Assembly (NCBI RefSeq): GCF_003046175.1
Contig: NZ_PZZM01000001.1
Coordinates: 4,481,001 to 4,545,000, forward strand
Origin: Bosea sp. 124
GTDB lineage: Bacteria; Pseudomonadota; Alphaproteobacteria; Rhizobiales; Beijerinckiaceae
Direction of reading: 5' to 3'
DNA: 64,000 bases
Below the pieces are notes generated by a model. The model did not search any database. It saw only the letters and a list, made by a program, of their open reading frames with translations, and was not told the origin of the DNA. Shown here piece by piece: positions 51,645 through 60,556 of the stretch. The position numbers and the translations under genes were made by a program. Position 1 is the first letter of the stretch. Every line of letters starts with the position of its first letter.

Positions 51645-54587
51645 GTGAAGAGCGAAACCATCTCGTGGACGGGTCAGTCCGTGGAGCGCGTCGAGGACGC
51701 GGCCCTGCTGACCGGTCGCGGGCGTTTCATCGACGATCTCGGCGTCAGGCCCGGCACGCTCCATGCGGCAATCCTGCGCTCGCCCCACGCCCATGCCGAA
51801 ATCCTCGGGATCGACATCGCCACGGCCGCCGCCATGCCGGGCGTCGCTGCGGTCATCACAGGGCGCGACCTGGCCACGCTCACGACACCGATGGTCGCGG
51901 GGCTCAAGGTTGCGGTCGAGAACTGGCCGATGGCGGTCGAGCGCGTGCGCTATGTCGGCGAGCCCGTCGCCATCGTCGTGGCGCAGGACCGCTACCTCGC
52001 GGAGGATGCAGTCGATGCGGTCGAGGTCGAATACGACCCGCTTCCCTGCGTCGTCGATACGCTCGCGAGCCTCGAAGCGGGAGCGCCTGTGCTCCATGAC
52101 AAGACCGGAGCCAACCTCGTCAGCGACCGGTATTTTCGCTATGGCGATCCCGATGCCGCCTTCGGCGAGGCCGCGCATCGGGTGTCCGTCTCCGTCTCCT
52201 ATCCGCGCAACACCGGCGCGCCGATGGAGACCTTCGGGGTCGTCGCCGAATATGACCCGCATGAGGATGTCTACGACATCCTCGCCAATTTCCAGGGTCC
52301 GTTCAGCATCCATGCGGTGCTTGCCCGCTGCCTGAAGGTGCCGGGCAATCGCTTGCGGCTACGCATGCCGCCGGATTCGGGCGGCAGCTTCGGCGTCAAG
52401 CAGGGTGTTGCGCCCTATGCGGTGCTGCTTGGCGTCGCCGCGCGGATGACAGGGCGGCCGGTGAAATGGATCGAGGACCGGCTCGAGCATCTGGGCGCCG
52501 CCGTCGCGGCCACCAACCGCGTCACCACGCTGAAGGCGGCGGTGACGGTGCAGGGCCGCATCACGGCGCTGGACTGGGACCAGGTCGAAGATTGCGGCGC
52601 CTATCCGCGCGCGCCCGAGCCCGCCACGCTCTACCGCATGCACGGCAATATGACCGGCGCCTACGACATCCGAAACCTGGCGATCCGCAACCGCGTGGTC
52701 CTCACCAACAAGGCCCCGACGGGCCTCGTGCGCGGGTTCGGCGGCCCGCAGGTCTATTACGCGCTGGAGCGGCTGATGCAGCGCATCGCGGTCGAACTTC
52801 GGCTCGATCCGCTGGCGGTGATCCGCGCCAACCTGATTCCGGCCGGCGCCTTTCCCTACCGCACGGCCTCGGGCGCGCTTTACGATTCAGGCGATTACAT
52901 CAAGGCCTTCGATCTCGCTCTCGCCGAGGGGCGACTCGCCGATCTCCAGGCCCGTCGCGATGCCGCCCGCGCCGCGGGCAAGCGCTACGGCATCGGTTTT
53001 GCCGCCGCCGTCGAGCCCAGCGTTTCCAATATGGGCTACATCACCGCGGTCCTGACCGCTGCCGAGAGAAAGAAGGCCGGGCCGAAGAACGGCGCCCAGG
53101 CCACCGCGACGGTGTCGCTCGATCCGGTCGGCTCGGTCAGCGTTCATGTCGCCTCCGTTCCGCAGGGGCAGGGCCACCGCACCGTGCTGGCGCAGGTCGT
53201 CGCCGATGTCTTCGGCCTGCCGCACCACGACATCCGCATCGTCGCCGATCTCGACACCGGCAAGGATGCCTGGTCGATCGCCTCGGGCAACTACTCCAGC
53301 CGTTTTGCCGCCGCCGTTGCCGGCACGGCGCATCTCGCGGCAACCCGCCTGCGCGACAAGCTCGGCCTGATCGCGGCGAGCCAGGTCGGCGTCGATCCGG
53401 ACCAGATCGGCTTCGCCGGAGGCGCCGTCTTCGCCAAGGGCGAGCCCGGGAAGGCGATGCCCTTCGCCCGCGTCGCGGCGCTGAGCCACTGGTCGCCGGC
53501 GCTGCTGCCCGCGGGCGTCGATCAGGCGATCCGTGAGACCGCCTTCTGGACGCCGCCCGAGCTTTCGGCGCCGAGCGAGGACGATCAGGTCAACTCCTCA
53601 CTTTGCCACGGCTTCATTTTCGACATGGCCGGTGTCGAGGTCGATCCTGTCAGCGGCAAGGTTCGTATCGATCGCTACGTCACCATGCATGATTGCGGGC
53701 GGATCCTGCATCCCGGCATGGTCGAAGGGCAGATCAGGGGCGGTTTCGCCCAGGCCCTCGGTGCGACGCTCTACGAGGAACTCGCCTATGGCGAGGACGG
53801 CGCCTTCCTGACCGGAACCTTCGCCGACTATCTGCTGCCGACGGCGACCGAAACGCCCGACATCGACATCCTGCATATCGAGACGCCGTCGCCGTTCACG
53901 CCGCTCGGCGCCAAGGGGGTCGGCGAAGGCAACTGCATGTCGACGCCGGTCTGTCTCGCCAACGCGATCGCCGACGCGCTCGGGGTCGCGGAACTCGACC
54001 TGCCGCTCAACCCCGCCAGGGTCGCGGCGCTCGCGGCCGCGCCGGAACCTCCGCGCCCCGAGACGGATCGCGCGGCCGTGACGGCCAGGCCCGGCGACCG
54101 CGCCTTGCGCGGTGAGGGCCAGGCCAGGGTCGCGGCGGCGCCGGAGGCGGTCTGGGCGATGCTGCTCGATGTCGACACGCTCGCCTCGATCATTCCAGGC
54201 TGCCACGGCGTCAAGCAACTGTCGGACACGCATTTCAAGGCCGATGTCACGCTCGGCGTCGGACCGGTGAAGGGCCGCTACAAGGCCGAGATCAAACTCT
54301 CCGATCTCGTCGCGCCGCAAGCTGCGACCCTGACAGGCTCGGTCTCGGGGGCGCTCGGCACCGGCGGCGGCTCCGGCCGCGTCACGCTCGCGGCGGGCGA
54401 GGGTGGCGGCACGCTCATCGCCTATACCTACGAGGCTGCCGTTGGCGGCAAGGTCGCCGCGATCGGCGGCCGGCTTCTCGACGGCGCGGCCAAGGCCATC
54501 ATCGGCCAGTTCTTCGCTGCACTCGCCCGCAAGGCGTCGCCCGCCCGGCCGGGCCTCATCGCCCGCCTGTTTCGGAGGCGTGCATGA
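51645..54587 (+). CDS. Molybdenum hydroxylase large subunit (CoxL/xanthine-dehydrogenase type) fused to a C-terminal CoxG/SRPBCC domain
   Basis: 980 residues, about 190 longer than normal large subunits. The main part (about 1-790) binds the molybdopterin-cytosine-dinucleotide cofactor: ALLTGRGRFIDDL, PPDSGGSFGVKQG, VRGFGGPQVYYALERL (xanthine-dehydrogenase-like, not the CSFR loop of CO dehydrogenase), VASVPQGQGHRTVLAQVVAD, and GAKGVGEGN with the catalytic Glu761. Residues about 820-960 form a CoxG-like SRPBCC domain (GEGQARVAAAPEAVWAMLLDVDTLASIIPGC), usually a separate protein thought to help membrane attachment or cofactor insertion. GTG start at 51645. ATGA overlap with the FAD subunit. Likely hydroxylates or dehydroxylates an aromatic acyl-CoA or heterocycle; substrate open. 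Confidence 0.9.
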   Translation: MKSETISWTGQSVERVEDAALLTGRGRFIDDLGVRPGTLHAAILRSPHAHAEILGIDIATAAAMPGVAAVITGRDLATLTTPMVAGLKVAVENWPMAVERVRYVGEPVAIVVAQDRYLAEDAVDAVEVEYDPLPCVVDTLASLEAGAPVLHDKTGANLVSDRYFRYGDPDAAFGEAAHRVSVSVSYPRNTGAPMETFGVVAEYDPHEDVYDILANFQGPFSIHAVLARCLKVPGNRLRLRMPPDSGGSFGVKQGVAPYAVLLGVAARMTGRPVKWIEDRLEHLGAAVAATNRVTTLKAAVTVQGRITALDWDQVEDCGAYPRAPEPATLYRMHGNMTGAYDIRNLAIRNRVVLTNKAPTGLVRGFGGPQVYYALERLMQRIAVELRLDPLAVIRANLIPAGAFPYRTASGALYDSGDYIKAFDLALAEGRLADLQARRDAARAAGKRYGIGFAAAVEPSVSNMGYITAVLTAAERKKAGPKNGAQATATVSLDPVGSVSVHVASVPQGQGHRTVLAQVVADVFGLPHHDIRIVADLDTGKDAWSIASGNYSSRFAAAVAGTAHLAATRLRDKLGLIAASQVGVDPDQIGFAGGAVFAKGEPGKAMPFARVAALSHWSPALLPAGVDQAIRETAFWTPPELSAPSEDDQVNSSLCHGFIFDMAGVEVDPVSGKVRIDRYVTMHDCGRILHPGMVEGQIRGGFAQALGATLYEELAYGEDGAFLTGTFADYLLPTATETPDIDILHIETPSPFTPLGAKGVGEGNCMSTPVCLANAIADALGVAELDLPLNPARVAALAAAPEPPRPETDRAAVTARPGDRALRGEGQARVAAAPEAVWAMLLDVDTLASIIPGCHGVKQLSDTHFKADVTLGVGPVKGRYKAEIKLSDLVAPQAATLTGSVSGALGTGGGSGRVTLAAGEGGGTLIAYTYEAAVGGKVAAIGGRLLDGAAKAIIGQFFAALARKASPARPGLIARLFRRRA

Positions 54588-55411
54588 AGCCCGCTGCCTT
54601 CGACTACATCCGGGCCGGCGACCTTCAGGAGGCGCTCGACGCGCTGGACCGGCACGGTTCCGACGCCCGCATCATCGCCGGCGGTCAGTCGCTGCTGCCG
54701 ATGCTGAACATGCGGCTGGCGAGGCCGTCGGTGCTGATCGACATCATGGGCATTGCCGGGCTGGACGCGGTCAGGCGCGACGGTGACGCGATCGTCGTGC
54801 CGGCCGGCGTCCGCCAGGCCGCACTGATGAAACGTGCCGACCTTGCCGGCGAGCAACCGCTGTTGGCGGCTGCACTGCCTTGGCTCGGCCATTACCAGAC
54901 GCGGGCGCGGGGCACGGTCTGCGGCTCGGCCGCCCATGCCGATCCCAGTGCCGAAATCCCGCTCTGCCTCGTCGCGCTCGACGGCGAGATCAGGCTGCGT
55001 TCGCGCCGCAAGCGCCGCAGCGTCAAGGCGAGCGGCTTCTTCGGCGGCATGATGGTGACGGACAAGGGCGATGACGAACTGATCGAGGCGGTCGCCTTTC
55101 CCGCCGCCAGGCCCGGCACCGGCTACGCCTTCCGCGAGGTTGCGCGCCGCCATGGCGACTTCGCCATCGTCGCCTGCGCGGCGGTCGTGACGCCAGACGC
55201 GATCCATCTCGCCGTCGCTGGCGTTGCCGACAAGCCGGAGCGCCGCAGCCTCCCGCTGCTCGACGGCTCGGCGCTCACCGATGCGCTGAACGCCTTCGCC
55301 TGGGATCTCGATGCTCGCGAGGATCTGCACGCCACCGCGCGGCTGCGGCGCGATCTCGTGCGTTCGCTCGGCCTGTCGACGATCGAGGAGGCCAGGCGAT
55401 GCCGCGCCTGA
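54584..55411 (+). CDS. Molybdenum hydroxylase FAD-binding medium subunit (CoxM type)
   Basis: 275 residues. FAD-contact motifs IIAGGQSLLPMLNMRLA (about 32-48) and TVCGSAAHADPSAEIPL (about 110-126; usual form TIGGSxAHADP), then the CO-dehydrogenase flavoprotein C-terminal domain. The iron-sulfur loop insertion found in the FAD subunit of 4-hydroxybenzoyl-CoA reductases is absent. Passes electrons from the 2Fe-2S subunit to an outside acceptor. Overlaps the large subunit (ATGA) and the small subunit (13 bp). Confidence 0.9.
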   Translation: MKPAAFDYIRAGDLQEALDALDRHGSDARIIAGGQSLLPMLNMRLARPSVLIDIMGIAGLDAVRRDGDAIVVPAGVRQAALMKRADLAGEQPLLAAALPWLGHYQTRARGTVCGSAAHADPSAEIPLCLVALDGEIRLRSRRKRRSVKASGFFGGMMVTDKGDDELIEAVAFPAARPGTGYAFREVARRHGDFAIVACAAVVTPDAIHLAVAGVADKPERRSLPLLDGSALTDALNAFAWDLDAREDLHATARLRRDLVRSLGLSTIEEARRCRA

Positions 55412-55935
55412 ACGCTGCAAGCCGCCACCGCATCGGCTTCACCCTGAACGGCAGGCAAGTCTCGCTGGAGGCAGAGCCGCGCCTGCTGGCGAGCGATGCG
55501 CTGCGCCATGGACTCGGCGCCACCGGCACCCATGTCGGCTGCGAGCATGGCGTCTGCGGCGCCTGCACGATCCAGATCGACGGCCAGCCGGCCCGCGCCT
55601 GTCTGACGCTCGCAGTCCAGCTCGAAGGCCGCGACGTGACCACGGTCGAGGGGCTTGCCCCGGGACAGGACCGGCTCTCGGTGATGCAGGCCGCGTTCCG
55701 GCGCCATCACGCGCTGCAATGCGGCTTCTGTACCGCCGGCATCCTGATGTCGCTCGACGCCTATCTGCGCGAGGAGCCCGAGCCCAGCGAACAGGCGCTT
55801 CGCGAGGTCGTCGGCGGCCATCTCTGCCGCTGTACCGGCTACACGCCGATCATCCAGGCGGCGCTCGAAGCCGCCGCCCTCCTGCGGGGCGAGCCTGCGC
55901 TGAAACCTCAACTTCGGGGGCCTGCCCATGTTTGA
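55399..55935 (+). CDS. Molybdenum hydroxylase 2Fe-2S small subunit (CoxS type)
   Basis: 178 residues, normal size. Plant-type cluster ligands in GCEHGVCGACT plus the Cys in RACLTLA, and the second cluster in ALQCGFCTAGILMSL and GHLCRCTGY. Passes electrons from the Mo site to FAD. Its stop overlaps the acyl-CoA ligase by 8 bp. The order large-medium-small differs from the coxMSL order of CO dehydrogenases. Confidence 0.93.
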   Translation: MPRLNAASRHRIGFTLNGRQVSLEAEPRLLASDALRHGLGATGTHVGCEHGVCGACTIQIDGQPARACLTLAVQLEGRDVTTVEGLAPGQDRLSVMQAAFRRHHALQCGFCTAGILMSLDAYLREEPEPSEQALREVVGGHLCRCTGYTPIIQAALEAAALLRGEPALKPQLRGPAHV

Positions 55936-57472
55936 TCTCGGCACCAGCTTCCTTGCGAGCGTGGCGCGCGACCCCGATGCGCTCGCCATCGTCGACGGCG
56001 ATGTCCGGCTGACCTACGCGCAGTGGCTCGGGCGGATTTCGTCGCTGGTCGCCGCCTTCGACACGATGGGCCTGAAAGCCGGAGACCATTTCGTCACCAT
56101 CCTGCAGAACCGCTGGGAGGCGGCGAGCCTGCACTGGGCCTGTCAGTTCGCCGGGCTGACGATTACGCCGATCAACTGGCGCGCGAAGCCGGACGAAATC
56201 GATTTCGTGATCGAGAACTGCGGCGCGAAGGCCATCGCCTTCGAAGCCGTGGCCGCGCACGCCTTGGCCGAGAGCGAAACGGCGGCTGCGATCCCGCGCA
56301 TCGCGGTCGGGGCCGATGCCGGGCCGGGCGGCCTGACCTTCGACGAGATGGCAGCCGCCCCGGCGCTCGCAGCCACGCCGCGCGTGGCGGCCGACGCGCT
56401 GTCGCTGATGCTGTACACCTCCGGCACGACCGCGAAGCCCAAGGGCGTACCGCGCCGGCATCGGGCCGAGCGCATGGCAGGCCTCGCCCATGTCGCGCAG
56501 AACCTCTACGGGCGCGGCGAGCGCACGCTCGGCGTGATGCCGCTCTATCACACCATGGGCGTCCGCTCGCTCGTCGCCATGTCGCTGATCGGCGGCGTCT
56601 TCGTCTGCCTGCCGCGCTTCGACGTCGCCAGGGCGCTGGAACTGATCGAGGCGGAGAGGATCACCAACCTCTACCTCGTGCCGACGCTGTATCACGACGT
56701 CGTCCACCACCCGCGCTTCACGCAGACGGATGTCTCCAGCGTGCGCAAGCTCGGTTTCGCCGGCGCGCCGATGACCGACGGCCTGCTCGGAAAGCTGACC
56801 GAGGCCTTCTCACCCGAGCTCTTCGTCAACCATTACGGCTCATCGGAGATCTACACCTTCACGATCAACCAGAGGGCGGCCGAAAAGCCGGGCTCTGCCG
56901 GCAAGGCCGGCCTCAACCAGCTCATCCGCGTGGTCAGGCTCGGCGCGAGCGGCGCCGACGATCTCGCCGCGCCGGGCGAGGAGGGCGAGATCGTCGCGCT
57001 CGCCAAGAGCGACGAGGCCTTCGAGGGCTACTGGAAGCGCCCGGAAGCCGACGCCAAATCGCTGCGCGGCGGCTGGTACTTCACCGGCGATACCGGATAT
57101 TTCGACGCCGATGGCGATCTCTACGTCTCCGGCCGCGTCGATGACATGATCATCACCGGCGGCGAGAACGTCTCGCCCGTCGAGATCGAGAGCTGCCTGT
57201 CCCTGCACCCCGGCGTTCTCGAGGTCGCGGTCGTCGGTCTGCCCGACGAGCGCTGGGGCAAGATCGTCGTCGCCTTCGTCCAGCGTGGCGGGCCGGTGAC
57301 GGCCGACGAACTCGACGCCCATTGCAAGGCCACCGGGCTGGCCAACTTCAAGCGGCCGCGCCGGTTCGAGTTCGTCAAGGCCATTCCGAAATCGCCGGTG
57401 GGCAAGCTGCTGCGCCGCCAGCTCGTCGCAGGCGAGTTCGAGCCCGAACAGCCCGGCAGCGCCGCCGCCTGA
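55928..57472 (+). CDS. AMP-forming acyl-CoA / aryl-CoA ligase
   Basis: 514 residues, ANL family. P-loop LYTSGTTAKPKGVPRRH (about 159-175), HYGSSEIYTF, GWYFTGDTGYFDADGDLYVSGRVDDMIITGGENVSP and the A10 lysine in PKSPVGKLLRRQL. The HYGSSE motif and its size fit benzoate-type or general carboxylate-CoA ligases. Start overlaps the small-subunit gene by 8 bp, which couples it tightly to the hydroxylase, so the hydroxylase probably acts on the CoA ester or on the acid just before activation. Acid specificity cannot be stated from sequence. Confidence 0.9.
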   Translation: MFDLGTSFLASVARDPDALAIVDGDVRLTYAQWLGRISSLVAAFDTMGLKAGDHFVTILQNRWEAASLHWACQFAGLTITPINWRAKPDEIDFVIENCGAKAIAFEAVAAHALAESETAAAIPRIAVGADAGPGGLTFDEMAAAPALAATPRVAADALSLMLYTSGTTAKPKGVPRRHRAERMAGLAHVAQNLYGRGERTLGVMPLYHTMGVRSLVAMSLIGGVFVCLPRFDVARALELIEAERITNLYLVPTLYHDVVHHPRFTQTDVSSVRKLGFAGAPMTDGLLGKLTEAFSPELFVNHYGSSEIYTFTINQRAAEKPGSAGKAGLNQLIRVVRLGASGADDLAAPGEEGEIVALAKSDEAFEGYWKRPEADAKSLRGGWYFTGDTGYFDADGDLYVSGRVDDMIITGGENVSPVEIESCLSLHPGVLEVAVVGLPDERWGKIVVAFVQRGGPVTADELDAHCKATGLANFKRPRRFEFVKAIPKSPVGKLLRRQLVAGEFEPEQPGSAAA

Positions 57473-57528
57473 CAACATGTTCAAAACCTCAGACCCCCAA
57501 GCCAAGACGCTGCCAAGAAAGGTTTCTC

Positions 57529-58332
57529 ATGAATTCGGTTACACCCACGCACCCGGCTCTGATCGATCTCGACGGCTTCTCTGTCGAGATCGATGCGACC
57601 CGCGAGCGCGCCGACATCATCCTCAACCGTCCGCCGATGAACGTGATCTCGATGCCGCAGCGCGACCAGCTGCGGAAGGTCTTCGAGGCGCTCGACGAGG
57701 ATGATCGCGTCCGCGTCATCGTGCTGCGCGCCATCGGCGAGAATTTCTCCTCCGGGGGCTACATCAAGGGCTTCCTCGAGGCCTCGCCGGAGCATGTCTC
57801 GAAGCTCGCCTGGAACATCGCCGCCCCGGCGCGCTGCGCCAAGCCGGTCGTCGTCGCCAATCGCGGCTATGCCTTCGGCGTCGGCTTCGAGATCTCGCTC
57901 GCCTGTGATTTCCGGATCGTCTCGGAGACCTGCCAATACGCGCTGCCCGAGCAGAAGCTCGGCCAGATCCCCGGCTCGGGCGGCTCGGCCCGGCTGCAGA
58001 AGATGGTCGGCATCACCCGCACCAAGGACATCGTGATGCGCTCGAAGCGCATTCCCGGGCGGCAGGCTCTGGACTGGGGCGTCGCCACGGAATGCGTGCC
58101 CGATGGCGAGCTGGAAGCGGCGACCGACAGGCTGGTCGACGAACTGCGCGGCTTTTCGCCGATGGCCCAGCGCACCGCCAAGAAGCTCCTCAACGATACC
58201 GAGGATTCGACCCTCTCGATCGCGATCGAGCTGGAGGGGCATTGCTACAGCCGCCTGCGCCAGTCCGACGATTTCCGGGAGGGCGTCGAGGCCTTCCACG
58301 GCAAGCGCGCCCCGAAATTCATCGGGAGCTGA
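57529..58332 (+). CDS. Enoyl-CoA hydratase/isomerase family protein
   Basis: 267 residues from the ATG at 57529 (AAGAAAGG upstream); the frame is open further but inside the ligase gene. Crotonase fold with ENFSSGGYIKGFLEA (oxyanion region) and GYAFGVGFEISLACDFRIV. One catalytic Glu is present in YALPEQKLGQIPGSGGSARL, but the second position, in GITRTKDIVMRSKRI, appears to be Asp rather than Glu. This pattern is seen in crotonase members that do chemistry other than simple hydration, such as dienoyl-CoA hydratases or ring hydrolases. It acts on the CoA ester made by the ligase just upstream. Confidence 0.85.
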   Translation: MNSVTPTHPALIDLDGFSVEIDATRERADIILNRPPMNVISMPQRDQLRKVFEALDEDDRVRVIVLRAIGENFSSGGYIKGFLEASPEHVSKLAWNIAAPARCAKPVVVANRGYAFGVGFEISLACDFRIVSETCQYALPEQKLGQIPGSGGSARLQKMVGITRTKDIVMRSKRIPGRQALDWGVATECVPDGELEAATDRLVDELRGFSPMAQRTAKKLLNDTEDSTLSIAIELEGHCYSRLRQSDDFREGVEAFHGKRAPKFIGS

Positions 58333-58338
58333 AACGAT

Positions 58339-58365
58339 CCGCGCGGCGGGATCACCGCCGCGCGG
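58339..58365 (+). terminator. 11-bp perfect hairpin after the hydratase gene
   Basis: CCGCGCGGCGG (58339-58349) pairs exactly with CCGCCGCGCGG (58355-58365) around GATCA, 6 bp after the hydratase stop and 50 bp before the binding-protein gene. No T-run; probable partial transcription stop or processing site that separates enzyme genes from transporter genes. Confidence 0.6.
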
Positions 58366-58415
58366 CCGCCTGAGCCTTCGAGAAGCACAACAAGCACAAC
58401 ATAAAGGGAAACGTC

Positions 58416-59597
58416 ATGGCATCCGCAATCATCAAGACCCTCTTCGGTGGCCTGCTTGCCGCCACCGCCCTGTCGGGCGGCGCGCTCGCCCAGAGCGGCC
58501 CGATCAAGATCGGCGTCGTCACGCCGCTTTCGGGCACCTACACGCCGATCGGCCAGCAGGTCCGCTGGGGTCTGGAGCTCGCCGCCAAGGAACTCAATGC
58601 AGCTGGCGGCATTGCCGGCCGGCAGGTCTCGCTGGTCTTCGAGGACGAGGAGGCCAACCCCGCGGTCGCCGTGCAGAAGGCCGAGAAGCTGTTCCAGGTC
58701 GAGAAGGTCGATTTCCTCACCGGCACGGTGAATTCCGGCTCGACCCTTGCCGTTGCCCAGCTCGCCGAGCGTAACGGCAAGCTTGCGGCAACGACCGTTT
58801 CCTTTGCCGACTCGATCACTACCGACAAATGCTCGCCCAACATGTTCCGGGTCAACGCGCGCGCCGAGCAGCAGTCCGTCGCACTTGCCGCCTGGCTCGC
58901 CAAGGAGAAGCCCAAGGCGAAGATCTATTATCTCGGTCCCGACTACGAGATGGGCCGATCGACCGTGGCGGCCTTCAAGTCGAGCGCCGAGAAGTCCGGT
59001 GCGCAGACGGGCGGCGAGGTCTTCGCCCCGCTCGACAGCAAGGACTACACCCAGTATTTCGGCCAGATTCGGGCGACTCGTCCGCAGGTCATCTACACCT
59101 CCGTCGCCGGCAACGACACGGTGCGCCTGCTGACCCAGCTTCAGGATTTCGGCCTGCTGTCAGGCCTCAGCGTCGTCGGCGCCTCCGGCACCGTGACCTC
59201 GCAGAACATTACGGCGATCGGCGCCGCCGCCGAGGGCTTCGCCACCGGCGTCGGCTATTCGCCGCAGATCGACAGCCCCGAGAACAAGACGTTCGTCGCC
59301 GCTTTCCGCGAGGCCAACAAGACCGATCCGGACCTGTATGGCGCCGACAGCTACGGCTTGCTCTTCGCCTACAAGGCGGCCGTCGAGAAGGCGGGCTCGA
59401 CCGAGACCGACAAGGTCCGCGAGGCATTGCGCGGCCTGACCTGGCAGACCCCGCAGGGGGCGAAGACGATCCGCGCCGGCGACCATCAGGCGATGCAGCC
59501 GATGTATGTGGTGCGCGTCACCAAGGGCAAGTTCGACATCATCGACAACGTCTCCGCCGAAAACGCGATCGGGCCGGACGCCTGCGCACGCTTCTGA
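58416..59597 (+). CDS. Periplasmic substrate-binding protein, Liv/HAAT type
   Basis: 393 residues. Signal peptide about 1-25 (GLLAATALSGGALA-Q); mature start SGPIKIGVVTPLSGTYTPIGQQ, then EDEEANPAVAVQKAEKLF, GPDYEMGRSTVAAF and VGASGTVTSQN, classic Peripla_BP_6. The C-terminus has GDHQAMQPMYVVRVTKGKF. Belongs to the transporter part of the molybdenum hydroxylase cluster. Ligand is presumably the acid activated by the ligase. Confidence 0.9.
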   Translation: MASAIIKTLFGGLLAATALSGGALAQSGPIKIGVVTPLSGTYTPIGQQVRWGLELAAKELNAAGGIAGRQVSLVFEDEEANPAVAVQKAEKLFQVEKVDFLTGTVNSGSTLAVAQLAERNGKLAATTVSFADSITTDKCSPNMFRVNARAEQQSVALAAWLAKEKPKAKIYYLGPDYEMGRSTVAAFKSSAEKSGAQTGGEVFAPLDSKDYTQYFGQIRATRPQVIYTSVAGNDTVRLLTQLQDFGLLSGLSVVGASGTVTSQNITAIGAAAEGFATGVGYSPQIDSPENKTFVAAFREANKTDPDLYGADSYGLLFAYKAAVEKAGSTETDKVREALRGLTWQTPQGAKTIRAGDHQAMQPMYVVRVTKGKFDIIDNVSAENAIGPDACARF

Positions 59598-59608
59598 GCG
59601 CCCAACCG

Positions 59609-59634
59609 GCCCCTTCCCCTCCGGGGGAAGGGGC
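59609..59634 (+). terminator. 11-bp GC hairpin between binding-protein and livH genes
   Basis: GCCCCTTCCCC (59609-59619) pairs exactly with GGGGAAGGGGC (59624-59634), 4-nt loop, 12 bp after the stop. Same relative position as the hairpins in the other two binding-protein/transporter junctions. Likely keeps binding protein in excess of permeases. Confidence 0.6.
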
Positions 59635-59665
59635 GTCGCGCCGCGTTCCGCATGGAGGCACCGCC

Positions 59666-60556
59666 ATGACCGCTATCGACTATCTCCAATTCGTCCTCGC
59701 CCCGCAGGTCGTGAACGGGCTCGCACTCGGGGTCGCGGTCGTGCTGGTGGCGCTCGGGCTGACGATCATCTTCGGCATGCTCGACGTCATCAACATGAGC
59801 CATGGCGAGTTCTACGCCATCGGGGCCTATGCGGCGCTCGCGCTGGGTGCGGCCGGCATCGGCTTCTGGTTCCTGCTCGTACTGGTGCCGGTCCTGATGG
59901 TTCCGCTCGGCATGGCGGCCGAGCGCCTGCTAATACGGCCGGTCTTCGACACGAAGGACCGCCACGTCACGACCCTGCTCGTCACCTTCGGTCTCGGACT
60001 CATCGTCGAGGACGTGCTGAAGATCATCTTCGGTGCCAACACCCAGCGCCCGCCGACCCCGATCCCCGGTGCGACCGAGATCCTCGGGATCATCCTGCCG
60101 AACTACCGGCTGTTTCTGATCCTGGTCGGAGCGGCCATCGTCCTGGCCGTGGCGTATGTGGTCTACAAGACGCGGCTGGGGGCGATGGTCCGCGCCGCTG
60201 CCTTCGACCGCAACATGGCAGCCTCGCTCGGCGTGCCCGTCTCGCTGGTCTATGCGGGCACCTTTGCCTTCGGTGTCGGCCTCGCCGGTCTCGCCGGCGT
60301 TCTGCTCGCGCCGATCTATTCGGTGTTCCCGACGATGGGGCGGGACTTCATCCTGCTTGCCTTCACGGTCGTGATCGTCGGCGGCATGGGCTCGATCTGG
60401 GGCGCGGTCGTCGCTGGCCTTCTGCTAACGCAGGTGCAGGCGCTCGCGAGCCTCGTGATCTCGCCGGTCTGGACCGACCCGATCGTCTTCGGGACGATGG
60501 TCGCCTTCCTGGTTTTTCGCCCGCAGGGCCTGTTCGGGAGGCTCGGCCATGCATGA
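59666..60556 (+). CDS. livH: Branched-chain-type ABC transporter permease LivH
   Basis: 296 residues; ATG at 59666 with GGAGG at 59654-59658. LTIIFGMLDVINMSHGEFYAIGAYAA is the LivH hallmark and MVRAAAFDRNMAASLGVPVSLVY the usual cytoplasmic loop; ends FRPQGLFGRLGHA. Overlaps livM by 8 bp. Inner-membrane channel half with LivM. Confidence 0.93.
   Translation: MTAIDYLQFVLAPQVVNGLALGVAVVLVALGLTIIFGMLDVINMSHGEFYAIGAYAALALGAAGIGFWFLLVLVPVLMVPLGMAAERLLIRPVFDTKDRHVTTLLVTFGLGLIVEDVLKIIFGANTQRPPTPIPGATEILGIILPNYRLFLILVGAAIVLAVAYVVYKTRLGAMVRAAAFDRNMAASLGVPVSLVYAGTFAFGVGLAGLAGVLLAPIYSVFPTMGRDFILLAFTVVIVGGMGSIWGAVVAGLLLTQVQALASLVISPVWTDPIVFGTMVAFLVFRPQGLFGRLGHA

Noticed and set aside
51645..55935. Naming the Mo enzyme 4-hydroxybenzoyl-CoA reductase or CO dehydrogenase
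   Set aside because: The FAD subunit lacks the cysteine insertion of HcrB/HbaD types, and the large subunit lacks the CSFR loop of form I CO dehydrogenase.
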